Part shown: piece by piece, positions 13,107-25,800 of the stretch | Numbering within the stretch: position 1 is the stretch's first letter | Layout: every line of letters begins with the position of its first letter | From: Lineus longissimus | Lineage: Eukaryota; Nemertea; Pilidiophora; Heteronemertea; Lineidae | Direction of reading: 5' to 3' | DNA length: 60,000 nucleotides | Assembly: GCF_910592395.1 (NCBI RefSeq) | Contig: NC_088322.1 | Span: 11,405,431-11,465,430 of the forward strand | Made by a program: the position numbers and the translations under genes | Notes under the pieces: generated by a model | What the model was told of the DNA's origin: nothing | The model's input: only the letters and a program-made list of their open reading frames with translations | Database searches by the model: none

Positions 13107-13289
13107 ACCACATTTTTTTATATGTTGCATTACGAATCCCCCTGGGGTCATTTTCCGGAAAATGGAAAAAATAAAAGTCGGGATGACCATTTTTGACACA
13201 CTTTTTTTCTCCCCCGACCATAAAATAGGGAAAAATGAACAATAATTTTTCCCGACGACCAATTTCCAAAATTTTTAATTTTTTGGGTC
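13107..13289 (+). repeat. Dispersed element, copy B
   Basis: This copy shares GGGGTCATTTTCCGGAAAA, TTTTTGACACAC, CCCGACCATAAAATAGGG and AATTTTTTGGGTCCCC with copy A. It lies about 400 bp past the receptor stop codon, probably in or near its 3' UTR, antisense to that gene. Confidence 0.75.
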
Positions 13290-13692
13290 CCCTCTAAAAT
13301 TGATAAAAAATAAGCATATTTTCATTATATTTCCCCTGCCCCACATAGATTTTGAGTCCGATGAAATTTTTTATTCTCATCCCACATCAGTTTTGAGATT
13401 GAAGAAGACCATACATCTTTTTAAAATTCCCGCCCCACCCACAATGGTTTTGGAACTGAAGTTTCGTAATCCAACTTATTAAAAAAGTGTGGCCTTATTA
13501 CACTTCGTTTTAGAAACCAAGATATAAATTATATTCATTCCACAATATGGATGCAGTCTCATCCCTCTCATAATTCATCAAACTTTGGTCAAGAGCTTCC
13601 ATCTTTTTTAGAAAAGGTTCAAAAGCACTTCCTTCGAATATGACCCTAATTTGATAGGCTCTCCCGATATAGACAGTCAATAGTCACATCAC

Positions 13693-13818
13693 TCATAATT
13701 TAACGTCTTCCTGATTAGCCATGCTGGCTAGAGTCTTTTTAATACGCAGAGCGGTCAACCGAGCAGCCGCATTGTGATACCAACACTCCTTCATCAGCTT
13801 AGACATCACTCGCAATGC
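13693..13818 (-). CDS. Receptor exon 9: C-terminus
   Basis: The exon encodes [20 protein letters not shown], then [20 protein letters not shown] plus Leu, and a TGA stop at 13695-13693. The RIKKTL and QEDVK motifs are the family's usual end. Confidence 0.96.
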   Translation of the reverse strand, partial: ALRVMSKLMKECWYHNAAARLTALRIKKTLASMANQEDVKL

Positions 13819-16800
13819 CTGAAAGAAAACAAACAATCGATTGACAAGGTCCAGTATCGTATTACGATTACAATGGGGTAGGAATTACACAAGACTGCAT
13901 TGGTGGACACCGTGACAAGGCTTACATTCTCTAACTCTGTTCTTAGTCTTTTCCATTCTGCAAAATGGGTTTGAAAGGGTTTAAGAGAATTTCTGAGCAT
14001 AACGTTGCACAGAGGATTGTAGGACGGGGTCGGAGTCTCCGTGACGGAGTCTCGTGAGGGTCAAAACCGCAGTGAGGTAACCAACGATCGCCACCTGTGT
14101 CGCTACTGTCAAAAAATATGTGTAACGCACCTCACTACTCTGCCACCTGTTGGGCATTGATGGCCTCTGGCGGTCAACGCACACTATCTTCTTCATTTCT
14201 TCCATTGAAGGGTCGTTAGGGACGCAGTCCTGGTAAGGAAGCGAGTACTCTTCATGCAGACCTGAAATGACAACACCAATAATGACTCATGGGTCACACA
14301 ACAATGAATTTAACTATTTACAGCAAGTTGGGTAGGATTTTATTGACCATTCGAAATTTTATACCATCTTGTACCCAAGTCTCTCTTACATGTCTCGCAC
14401 AGCCACAGATGACAAATAGGTCAACCTAATTTTATAAAATTTACGACCCAAACTTATGAACAAGCTTGAACACTTGCTTACCTCCGACAGTTGTCCGTCT
14501 AGCGATCTCCCACAAGACAAGGCCGAGTGCATATACATCGGCACGCTTGAAAGATTCAAAGTGGCTCATATTTATCGTGACGTCAAGAACCTCCGGCGCC
14601 ATATACCGCTTTGTCCCAACTCGATGATTGGGCGCAATGTCGACGATGTCACGGGCCGAGTCGTGGCGTACAGCCAGCCCCAGATCAGCTATGCAGCATG
14701 TGCCGTTCCTCTTAACTAGGATATTCTTACTCTTCAGATCTCTGTGGGCAATTGCTGGTTTGCCTGCAAATAAAGTGCAGTTATTATGTAAAGGAATTTG
14801 CTGAAACTTGGTATAAACTTATATAAAGTATATATACATCTGTCTACAAAACGGCAATGGTGCAATGTATATTTCGTACGTTTTTATGCAATTGAAAAGT
14901 TTTAAATTCAATTTCATATTTTCATTCTTTTATAAACAGCTGTGTGTAGGCCTTTACCTTGTGTACCCATTATCTCCATATGCAGATGAGCTAGACCGCT
15001 GACTGTAGACAGAGCCAGCTTGATCATGCCAGGGATGTCACATATGGTTTGATTTAGGTAGTCAAACAGTGAGCCGTTCTCGTGGTAATCAGTGACCAGC
15101 CAGAGCTGTGTCCAAGTGCCGTTGTCTGAAGAGAACAAATCATGATAATAATGAATAATAAATAACACTTGATGTAGCACCCTTTCCACTGAAAATTGAC
15201 CAATGTGCACATCACTACTAAAAAAATAGTCTAACATTGAAGTGTCGTGTAATGTCGATATTATTGGCAGTTCTTATGCTTATCTGCAGAGCGTTCCACA
15301 TTCGTTCAGGGGGCCAGTGACACAAATGCCCTTCCACTGAATGTTATCGGCAGAAATCTTGGTTCCACTGACTCATATAAGTCGAAAAGACGACCAAAAC
15401 GAGATATTTCCAGTGTCTTATTGTACCGCAAACTTGCTTTCTTATGTTTATTTTAATGCAAAGCCTTGCAATTGCTTTGTCAACAGTCCACTTACCCTTA
15501 TTGTCAGCAGCAATGAAACCAAGGATATTCTCATGTCGTAACATGACAGTCTGGTAGCTCTCTGCCTCTCGGAACCACGACCTCTCTTCTCGCGCATGGA
15601 AGATCTTGACAGCAACATTCTCACCTCTCCACCGTCCACGCCACACTTGACCAAAGCGGCCCCTACCGATAACCTCAGCGAGACAGATAGTTCGGGCAAT
15701 GGTTCGTTGTACCAGGAGAGGCAGACCTAAAACAAGATGGACATCGTTGATACCACAGATCAAGTTTAAATGTAAACTGTTTCCGTTCACGGGTTACAGT
15801 TTACAGTTAACGTTACACTGCCAATTTTCTCCGGGATTGTATTTGTAAAGTGAAAAATATTTGGGACCTTTGGGACAGTAAAGAGTAAAGGCTTTTTTTA
15901 GGTACCGCCAAACAATGCCAACAACAATGCAAATTTAGGGAATGAGGTACAGATATTTCTGTTAACCTCCCGGGCAGATGAAGTTCTCAAATATTTTTGC
16001 GTATACAGCCCATGCTGAGCAAGGAATCGAACATAACAGCTGCAATCGCTCATGAGGAGACAACCCGTTTTTTTCTCCATTAAAATCAGCAATTTGAATA
16101 CAACGACCTCATTCTGAAACAATTATTCACTCAGAGTTATCAATGTATGATATATCACAGGACACGCGAAAAAGCTAACTCTCCCTGCCTCACCTGAGCC
16201 AGAGCCTGAATGAGTCATATCATCGATCATCTCCCGTATGGTCGTCGATTCCGACTCCATCATCGGCTGCGATTCAACAGCATAGAGCTGTCGCCGGTAA
16301 CTTGTCCTTCGTTTCCTGTACTGACATATACAGAGTATGACCATGAAGAAGATGCAAATGAAGCATATTGGCCCCGCAATCACCACAGCCAATTCTAATG
16401 TCGTCAAACCCTTCTGTTGGTTTGCGCCTTCATATTCTGAAAAAAAAGCATAACGTTTTACTTCAAATTATGTAAAAAATGGCACTTTGGACGCCTTCAA
16501 TAAAGTACACACACACCGAACCATAAATTTTTGGATCCACCTTGTATGCCAAGGCCATGACACCCCTCCCATTGCATGCATATGCAGGTAAAGCCATACA
16601 TTCTAGTGAGTATTTATATTGTAATAACCGGCACATTAATAATGTCGTACTTTTTACTATGTGCTATAAAACACCTGTCAGAATAAAAAAGCATCCTTTC
16701 GTTTGCATATGAACGCTTCAGGATGGACTTCCCTCCCCCCATGTTCGCACTTCATATGCTTTGGCACCAACCTACCCTCTCAGTGCGTATGTGTACTTCA

Positions 16801-19800
16801 TGGATGGCCCTTTAGAATGTAGTTACTCGCCAATATCTTCACAATATGACACGCGTGTACTTAGTCAAAATAGACAAAGAGGCTTTGATACAAGAATGAT
16901 ATCAGGTTTCTGTTTTTAGTCTTTGGAGAGGGCTGGGGGAAGGAGGTTCAATTCAAAGAGAGAAATTTTCATACTTATAGGCTTCAACCTATTTTGATGT
17001 ACTCCCTTACAACTAATCGGACCCCTAGCTCCTGCCTGAATTTGCTTATGGGTGGGTCAGTATTCTTCAAACTAAATCGTATTATTTGTCGAGCAGCTTT
17101 TTAAAACTTCACTCCAGTAGTGTTAAGTCATTTTTTCATAGCACCACTTGGTGTCCCAGACGAAAGGAGTGAGACAGACAGACAGACAGACAGACAACAT
17201 AGAAAGCAAAAACATTTCTAACAGCTTAAAAAATTGCTGCAGGGCCCGGTTGATCAAACTGCGTCACTTGTAACGCTGGCAATAAGTCCTATGCTACTAT
17301 GTAAATTTTCTTAAGTTAATCATAGTTAAGCTAATGCTGGCAATTATCTCTTTGGCCGATTGTGCAACAGGGCCCTACGTTTCAAAACATACTACCTACT
17401 AGACTAGTTTAACATTGCAGAACAAGGTTCGGATATTAAACAAAAGACCGCCTCTCATTTTTGAAGATGGGTGAATTATTCAATGATTGACGACACAATG
17501 GGTGATATGAATAAAGACTAGCAAATGCTTTTACTTCAATTTTGTACAGAAAGGCCTAGTGTAAATGTACATGGAGTTTTAGATAAAAGCATTTGCTAGT
17601 CTTTATTCATATTACCCAATCATGCAAAACTTGGCTGACTTGTAAGTTGTATTTGTAAGGCCACTTTTTTTTATTTGTTGGGTTTTCCAGAAAGTGGGAA
17701 AAAACAAAAGTCCCGACAACCGTTTTTGACACACTTTTTTCTCCCCTGACCATAAAATAGAGAGAAATGAAAAAATATTTTTCCTGACGACTAATTTCTC
17801 TTTTTATAAAGACTATTTTTTGTGCAAATTTTTTAAAAGTCATATTGTTACGGTTTAATGGACTATAAATTCATTTTGAAGATCTGAGTCATCTCTTGAG
17901 TATGACACAGGGCGGATTTCTAAATAAATAATTTGTCAGTCCCCAGGTGCAAGGCGCTTGCATTAAAAACAATAAGGGAAGATATGGTGAGTCAATAAAG
18001 GAATAGAGGAAAAGCAAAGACAGACAAAGCTTTGAAAAACCTAAGCTACCAAATCAAAGAATTCATTCTGTCCTTGTCTACAAGAAGCCATGTCCGAGGC
18101 TAGCACTTGATGCAGTGGCTACAAGCTCTTCGTGCAGGTTTCCCTTACAAAGTGGATGAACAAGTTGAGGGAGAGAATGCGAAGACAGATGAACCCTGAA
18201 GTTAGCCGACGCTCATTCAATCACACCACACCCTGCTGACACGACTCAACAGAAAAGATGGCGTTTTAGCTATTCTATGAAAATTCACAATTTTTTCGTG
18301 GAAATCTCCGTCAATCAGTACTGAACGTGCAATACAGAAGAATTTGCACCCAATTTCAATTAATCTCCATAACATTTTGTTCATTTTCAATTCAAAACAG
18401 GATGAAGTTACCCTTTGAACTGAGCAACCTTAATTTCATCAAGCCCAATTCCACTGCTCTACTTTTGTCTATCATGTCAATGTAATATCAAAACCTCTCC
18501 AGTAGGATTTCTGTGTTAGCAGATCACAAATGTGATTTGACTTTGGCCAGGAAACGTACTTCTCACTGGGATATCCAGAATTAACACCCTTCACCAAAGC
18601 TGGTCAGCTTTTGATACTTTTGCTTCCATTCCTGTAAGTGAGGGATTGTTACTAAAACCACCACAATCTCACATGAGGAGACAACGTATGGACGAGGTCT
18701 GGACAAATTTCGACTTATTTTTCTCATTAAAGTCTGCAAGTTAAGGTCCAGGATCTGAGATCGTAACTCACTCAGGTATACGATAATAGCTGTTTATCAT
18801 TGAATCAATCCGAGGACCGAGTTCAACCTCTACTTCTATAACACACTGAAAGCTGTGGAGTCTCATACAAATGTTCCAAAGAAAATTTTACAACACCAAA
18901 CCCGATGAAAAGAAAACTGTTGATTGAAAAAGTACAAGCACTAAGTCTAGAAAGAACGAAAATATGACAAAGAAAGGAAATGTGCAACAGTAAAGTCCAT
19001 CCACTGTGCAGAGACCAAGCAGAGTGTTAGTGCGACTTGAAACAATCAGAATACTGCTGCGATTTGAGGGAAACATTTCTGGCAATTTGAGGTTTCATGT
19101 ACATGTACAAAATAAAACACAGTTGTCCTCGACTGCTACACCAAGGACCGCTATCCTCGGCTGCTACACCAAGGACCGCAGTCCTCGGCTGCTACGCCAA
19201 GGACAGCTTTCCTCGGCTGCTACGCCAAGGAGAGCTTTCCTCGGCTGCTACACCAAGGACCGCTGTCCTCGGCTGCTACACCAAGAACCACTTTCCTCGG
19301 CTGCTACACCAAGGACCGCTGCGATCATATCGAGGTTTAACTTATTTTCTATTACAATTATTTTGCAGGCACGAGAGCGCTAAGAGCCTGAAACCACCTT
19401 TTTAAGCCTGAAATTACAGGTCCTAATGGAATAATGCATTAGGTGATTATGACTAAAAAGCTTGAATTCAAGCTATAGCCTGAAGACCGTCAATGTCATA
19501 CCTGCTTTTGTGACAAAGGCCTTTTACAATCAATCTTTATCAGCACAAAGTCTGTACTATTTAGACAAATTTTTGTAGGTTGAAAAAAATGATAGATAGA
19601 GGCAAAAAGGAACATTATAATTTTTTTATTTAATTGCCTTGCTCTAGTCTAAGAAAAGTTTTCTGATTACGTCAATTTAAAACGAGGTTTGAAATACCAA
19701 TAACAAATCAGGAAGTTCAATCTTTCAGCAGTATTCTGATTGGTGATGTAAACATAGCAGATTCATTATACCTTCTGTGACCGGCGGGACAGGGGCAAGC

Positions 19801-22800
19801 GTGGGGCTCAGATCCCGGTTGCAAAAGTCGAACTCTTTGCAACACAATATTGCAAAATTGTACTGGTTGTTTGCCGCATCTTTACACCAAAAGGGCTGTT
19901 CTGGGGGGAGCAGTTTGTCCTTGTCGAAACATCTGGCAGGGGAAGAGAAGAGATGATGGATTTTTACAATGAGAGCCTCAAAATATCAGCCTTGAGTTTG
20001 TTTGAGTAAATGTCACTAAACCTGAAAATTAAGTGTTTGCAAACTGTCATCTTTCAAATTTCACCTTAATCTGAAAAAGACCTCTCAAGAATAAAAAAAT
20101 CTAAATGAAAATGAAAAGAAAAGGCCAGGGGCATTTTTGTCCCGTTTAACACACCTATATCAGTAGTATATTAAAAGGCTCCCAAAAACTGAAGGTAACA
20201 ATGCCTGATGCCCGCACCTTTGTACCTACCTACGGCTACACAGCCCATGACCTAAAGGTATCCTAATGGAACAGAACTGGGACAGAGTTGAATGTACCCT
20301 GCTAATGCTAGGCTACTTTAACAAGAATAACTCCCTCCCCTAAAGACCTTGAGACACCGGAAGGCCCCTTACACCTGAAATAAGCGACATGGAAGTTTGG
20401 AGAAATTTTACTTTTGACCACTGTGACCTTGAAAAGTAGGTCAAGGTGGGTGAGTGTACATGCCCCTAATTGACCAGCAGCTGGACGTTGTTTATGAGAT
20501 AGATCTATGGATATGTGATGGTGCAATTTGTTATAGTTATATGATGTCGAGAATAGCCACATCTCGCGCTCTAAGCTCAAACAGGTTATCAAAAATAACA
20601 TTACAAGAGATACAACTGAAGAATGAAAAATGACAAGGATGGATCTGGTGAAAAGCTGGACTGCATGGTGGCTTCACTTGTCCTGAATGCATGATGTTAG
20701 GAGATGGCAGGTGGTGACCATCGGCTCCGTCACACCAGTTTTTGACATTAGTCCGCCATGCCGCAAAATTCCTCTGTACATTTTTACATACAGAATTGCT
20801 TTCTGGGTGGATTTAAACCCTTTGTTCTGGAAACATAGGCACTGAAATTTTCACTGATGAAAAATCTAAATGTTACATATTGACCCAAAAAAACCAAACC
20901 TTGGAGGGGGTTGATAAATAATAGTGCCAGTATCCACAAAAGTGAGGTGAGGCCAGGGCATGAGAACAAGCAGATAGGTAATTTTAGAAGCAGTATTACT
21001 TGAAATGTTACATAAATTTGAAGAATCAAGTTTTTTTTAGACAAATGAGTTTGTAGTCTTTCTTTTTTTGAACCTGTGGACACTTGAAGATTTTTTTAGG
21101 ATATCCTCGAATTAAATAACAGAATGGCGGAGTTAGTTGGGGAGGTTGCTTGGAAAGCATCGGAAGGGGTAGTATAATAGTGCAGGCATGAAAAGCGATC
21201 AATAATAAACAATACCATTACCACTACCAGGTACATTGTTGTTGATGTTGTTGTTTTGGTGGTGGTGCCTAATTCCCCGAGTTGACATGTTAAAAGATTT
21301 TTTACAAGTTTAAAAACTGCCAACCGGTGTGCAAGTATAGGCCGAGCTTTACCAGTGCATCACAACAAAAAAATGTCTGCCATTTATGCATAGCCATTAA
21401 ACCATAAAAATATTTTATTTTGGCACAATAAATGCAAATCACTTGAAAAACTGTAAACTTATTCCTCTTTTCAGTGAAAACAGAGGTTTCTATGTTGTCT
21501 GCATCTATTCTGTGAAAAAACCCCAATATTTTCATGAGAAATGTTTCGATGCAATTTCGTCATAAAGCTCCACACACACGTGTATAAGTTGGACTTGTAA
21601 GAATGTTCAACTTCTGTTGATGGCTGTCGTGGTGCATTCCTTCCAGTGTTTTCTCAACACAAACAACGACAGAAAGCAAGTAGTACATGTAGGGCCGAAT
21701 TTACAAAGGGTGTTTAGCTTAAAACAGCGTTTAATGTCTGAATAGACAGAGTCAGGGCCTTGCAGGGTTTCTTCATGAAAACCGCATTAGGCCCTGAAAC
21801 TGATTATGTAGAATTTACACGCGTCTAACTCTTAAACACCCTTCGTAAATTCGGCCCGTATTGTTTATTACTCAACTGATAGCAATGCTTAACTATTTAA
21901 TCATGTTGCTTGGAGAAAATACTGCTACTTTCAAAACCAAACGACCTTGCGGCAATGTTGGTCTGAAGTTAAGTCTTTCTGACCAATATAAGATCAGACT
22001 GACTGTCCCCTCTCCTAAAGGAGAGCAATAATCCTAAAGGAGGGCAATCCTCTAAATGAGAGCAATATCCTGAAAGAGAGCAATCTCCTAAAGGAGAGCA
22101 AAGCGGGATTTAACTGAGAAAAGCTTCAGCAACAAGTGCAACGCAAATAATTTGATTCAACAAAGAAAGGGAAAACGGGAGAACAGGTGAACTGAAAGCT
22201 ATTGGAGTGGAAAACGATCTATTGTAGTTGTACCCTTCTTCATAAATTTCAGAGGATTGTTCATTGCAATTTTTTTCCACTCCAGTCAACATGAGAATAA
22301 GTGGCCTTGTCTAGTGCTGTATGCTATGACATGCAGGAGGTGGAGGAGAGCACTGAATTAGAATAAAGCTTGATGACCCCATCATTACCTAAAATCACAT
22401 TAAAAACCTTTGGGGGAAGTGTGCAATTAGCAAGAGCATAAACCACAGGTAACCAATTTACTCACCCTTAATCTCCATAATTCAAAAATTTTAAATCTTA
22501 ACTTGTACGAATCACTGCTCATGCAAGATGTGTTGCCTGTTTTCTTCGACAGCTTTCAAAACGGGTCACTTGCAGACACTCCTGTTTCCCATTCCCCTGA
22601 TTTGAGATGTGTGGGAAAACTTCACCCCTTTTCACTTTCACCTGATTTGTGATATGCGGGAAAACATCTCTCCTTTTCACTTTCACCGGATTTGCGATGT
22701 GCGGGAAAACTACTCCCCTTTTCACTTTCACCTGATTTGTGATGTGCAGGAAAACATCTCCCCTTTTCACTTTCACCTGATTTGTGATGTGCAGGAAAAC

Positions 22801-25800
22801 ATCTCCCCTTTTCACTTTCACCTGATTTGTGATGTGCAGGAAAACATCTCCCCTTTTCACTTTCACCTGATTTGTGATGTACAGGAAAACATCTCCCCTT
22901 TTCACTTTCACCAGATTTGTGATGTACAGGAAAACTTCTCCCCTTTTCACTTTCACCTGATTGCGATGTGTGCGAAAACCACCGCCCTTTTCACTTTCAC
23001 CTGATGCATGATGTGTGGGAAAACAGTAAACTTTGAGGCACGTTGAATGAGACCTTCATTTAAAACAAATGGCACATTGCGATGAAAAAAATCTGTTTTA
23101 TCGCATCACAATGAAGTTCTGAGGCAAACACAGAATAGGTAAAGGATTGAGGAATAACTTGAAATTAAGCAAAAGGCAAATATGCTCATGAACGAGGTCA
23201 GTGAGGAGGATTCTGGATTCTGAATATTTTGAGGATTGTTGTAGCACATGCAGTATACATGTATGCTTTGCAATTGGATCAAAATTAAATTAAATTGTTT
23301 GTCATGCCACAGGAATAAAATCTTTTTCAACCGGATCGTCAAAAGGGCATGCGCAGTGGAATGCAAGAACACGAAAACCCAGAAGCTTGAGTGATACTGC
23401 CGAGAGCCAAGTATTTGAACAGCCAGTCCTGAAGCGAAGAAACCATCACCACCACAAGCAGTTTAAGGAAACGACACACAGGAACGGCAACAGAATGAGG
23501 CAACAGACAGCAAAGGGTTAAGAGGTTCAGCTAAAGCAGAACAAGTGAAAGTACAGGACCTTCTCCAAGGTTCAAGGGCTTGGTTCAAGGAAGCTACATG
23601 CAGTGGCCATGTTCAGGATATATATTCTCATAACACCCTGACCTGTTATTATGAACCCAAATTTGCCCCTTCCCACTTTCTGAATTCAAGACTCAGTAAT
23701 TTCAGGATTTGATAGTTTGAAAGTTGGTCATACCTGCCTTTAACCCAAAATTGTCTCACATTCACTTGTCTAAATTAAATTTCAAGACTAAGTTTGAAAA
23801 CTAGGGCATGCTTTCAACTCGAAAGTGTCTCACTATCTAATTCAAGACTTAGTGCTTTTGGCAATGAAAGTTTGAAAAATTGGTCACAGTGCTCTGTGAC
23901 CTAAAACATGCATATTTTCGGTCCGATTTCGAAAATTCGAAGTTCTACAGAGAGCTGAGGCATAGATCTGTTCGTTTCTGCTGTCAGATTTAACTTAATC
24001 AATGAGGAGAAAAAAAATCCTCGAAAATCAGAAATGTGAAATCCTTGGACTTGTGATTAAGCCTACATGTGTAAGACAATCAATTTTACCATACCGACAT
24101 GGAAACTGCATGACATTGACATATCACTGGGTGTTGTTTCAGCTGAAATCACACAAACCTGGCGCCAAAGTTGGATACAGATGTATGTTACAATAATCAT
24201 GGTTGTGACAGCACATTCGGTGATACTCCTGCTTAGGTGGTTCATCCCCATCCAGGCACTGCACAGGCGTTGATTCTAACAAACCCTTGTCTTTGTCAAT
24301 GCATCTAGAAATTGAACAAGCCATAGTTTATTAAGAACACAGAGATTTCACTAAGGAAAAAATAGGAACTCTTTTTTCATCCCTCCCCAATGTAACTTTA
24401 AGAAGATCTTTTCCTCAAATACAGAAAACATGCCAGGCCATAAAAAAATTAAAGCATGTGCAAAAAATATTTTTCCCCTAGTCTTTTGTTGTCGGAGCTG
24501 ATTTTTTGAGGAAAGAGAATCAGTTGTGAGTTGTCCTTGTACTGTAGTCATTCCATACATTTTGCAGTTGAAAATACAAGAAAATTTTCTTTAAGTTGGT
24601 ATATGTACCTTCCATCAAAACAAAGATTGGGCTCTGCAAAAGTTACATTACTACTACTGTACATGAAAACATGAACATAACCCTGAAGACCAACGATGTT
24701 CATGCACAATATATGTACACATATGAGGTTGTTCCAATTTCAATATGCTGGTCTTGATATCCCTTCCATAATGCTGCAAGAAAAACTTGGAAAAACAATA
24801 ATAAAGAAAATTCATTTTTTTTTACAATTTAACTTTTGTACCCAAGAGATTAATATCAAAATTTCATAACGATGGCAATGAAATATTTTTTTGAATGCCT
24901 GTAAATTGACGCAGTGCCTGATTTTTGACATTTTTTTCTCTCTATCGCTCATTCTTGAAAACTTTTGATGAAATCTTTAAGGTTTTTTTTTTTCATTTTG
25001 TGCAACATGAACTGTCATCTATTTGAAAAAAATGGCCCCTGCTCAGATCCCTCAATTTTTTACTTGATTTGCAAACCCTTTGGCCTTTATTAACCTGGAA
25101 GTGGAGATTTAGAACCCTTTGGCTTTTAGTACCTGGAAATTTAGAGTTATGAAAAATTCAAACATTGCAGAAATCATCCAAAAGGATGTGGACATTTACT
25201 TCCGCAAAAGCCTCCAAGATCACATATGATCAGTTTTATTTACAAACCAAGTCTAATTACATGAATCACTGCTCCTTCCACACTGCATCTTCCAATCTGG
25301 CCATAAATGGTATCAATCATGACAAATTGTTTTGAAGAATCTTATGATCAAATTATGCAAGTTGTACTAATAATCATTTCCATGCATGATATATTTACCT
25401 GAATGCCTTTTTTTCCTTGCCTTCGATGCGAGACATTGAAGCGAAGCACACTCCATCAGTCTCACATGTTAAATTTGTGGCCAAGCAATGGTCACAGTGA
25501 CACTTCAAACCTGAAAGAAATATTCAAAAACTTAAAGGTTCAGTACATTGTATGTATGTACATGTACGACAGTATTGTATGTGTTGCCCATAAAAATTGA
25601 GTTTGACCACTTGTTTTGGCTATGGTTTGTCTTCGTCAAAACTGCCCATTACCCATTATACACCAAAGAGAGTCAGATTCTTAACTTTCTCTTCATGTTC
25701 TTTTGACCACAATCACAATGTGGTTTGAAAAGTTAGAGAAGTTTTAGCGCGGAGAAAGCGTTGTATTCCTCGGACTTGCATAAGCTTGGATTTACGAAAG

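Larger units (their letters stand above)
8691..13692. other. Intergenic DNA between the satellite block and the receptor gene
   Basis: No conserved coding exon is seen. The right part should contain the 3' UTR of the type I receptor (minus strand, below 13693), whose length I cannot fix. Recognisable items are a pogo-like terminal sequence near 9.3 kb, a near-perfect palindrome at 10.64 kb, two direct 15-bp repeats at 12.49-12.53 kb and dispersed element copy B at 13.1 kb. The open frames listed by simple translation have no domain signature. Confidence 0.6.
16437..19771 (-). other. Receptor intron 3B-4 with several mobile-element remnants
   Basis: This 3.3-kb intron holds a (CAGA)n tract at about 17169-17193, a Harbinger-like MITE (17241-17376), a hairpin MITE (17496-17621), dispersed element copy C (about 17658-17815) and a 28-bp minisatellite (19128-19322). 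I saw no further CC-x5-CN-type exon in it. Confidence 0.75.
19933..24158 (-). other. Interval between alternative exons 3A and 3B
   Basis: This is 4.2 kb of intronic DNA. It holds a fragment of the GACCTTGA-type repeat (20412-20450), a MITE (21692-21857), an AGGAGAGCAA microtandem (22008-22105) and a 45-bp minisatellite (about 22600-23020). A third ectodomain exon was looked for and not seen. Confidence 0.7.

Noticed and set aside
19006-19405. Plus-strand open frames of 102-125 residues
   Set aside because: They are produced by the 28-bp minisatellite; the frame shifts from unit to unit and nothing is conserved.
20000-24100. Search for a third alternative ectodomain exon (a baboon-c equivalent)
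   Set aside because: No further CC-x5-CN with flanking phase-2/phase-1 splice sites was found by eye; a profile search would be decisive.
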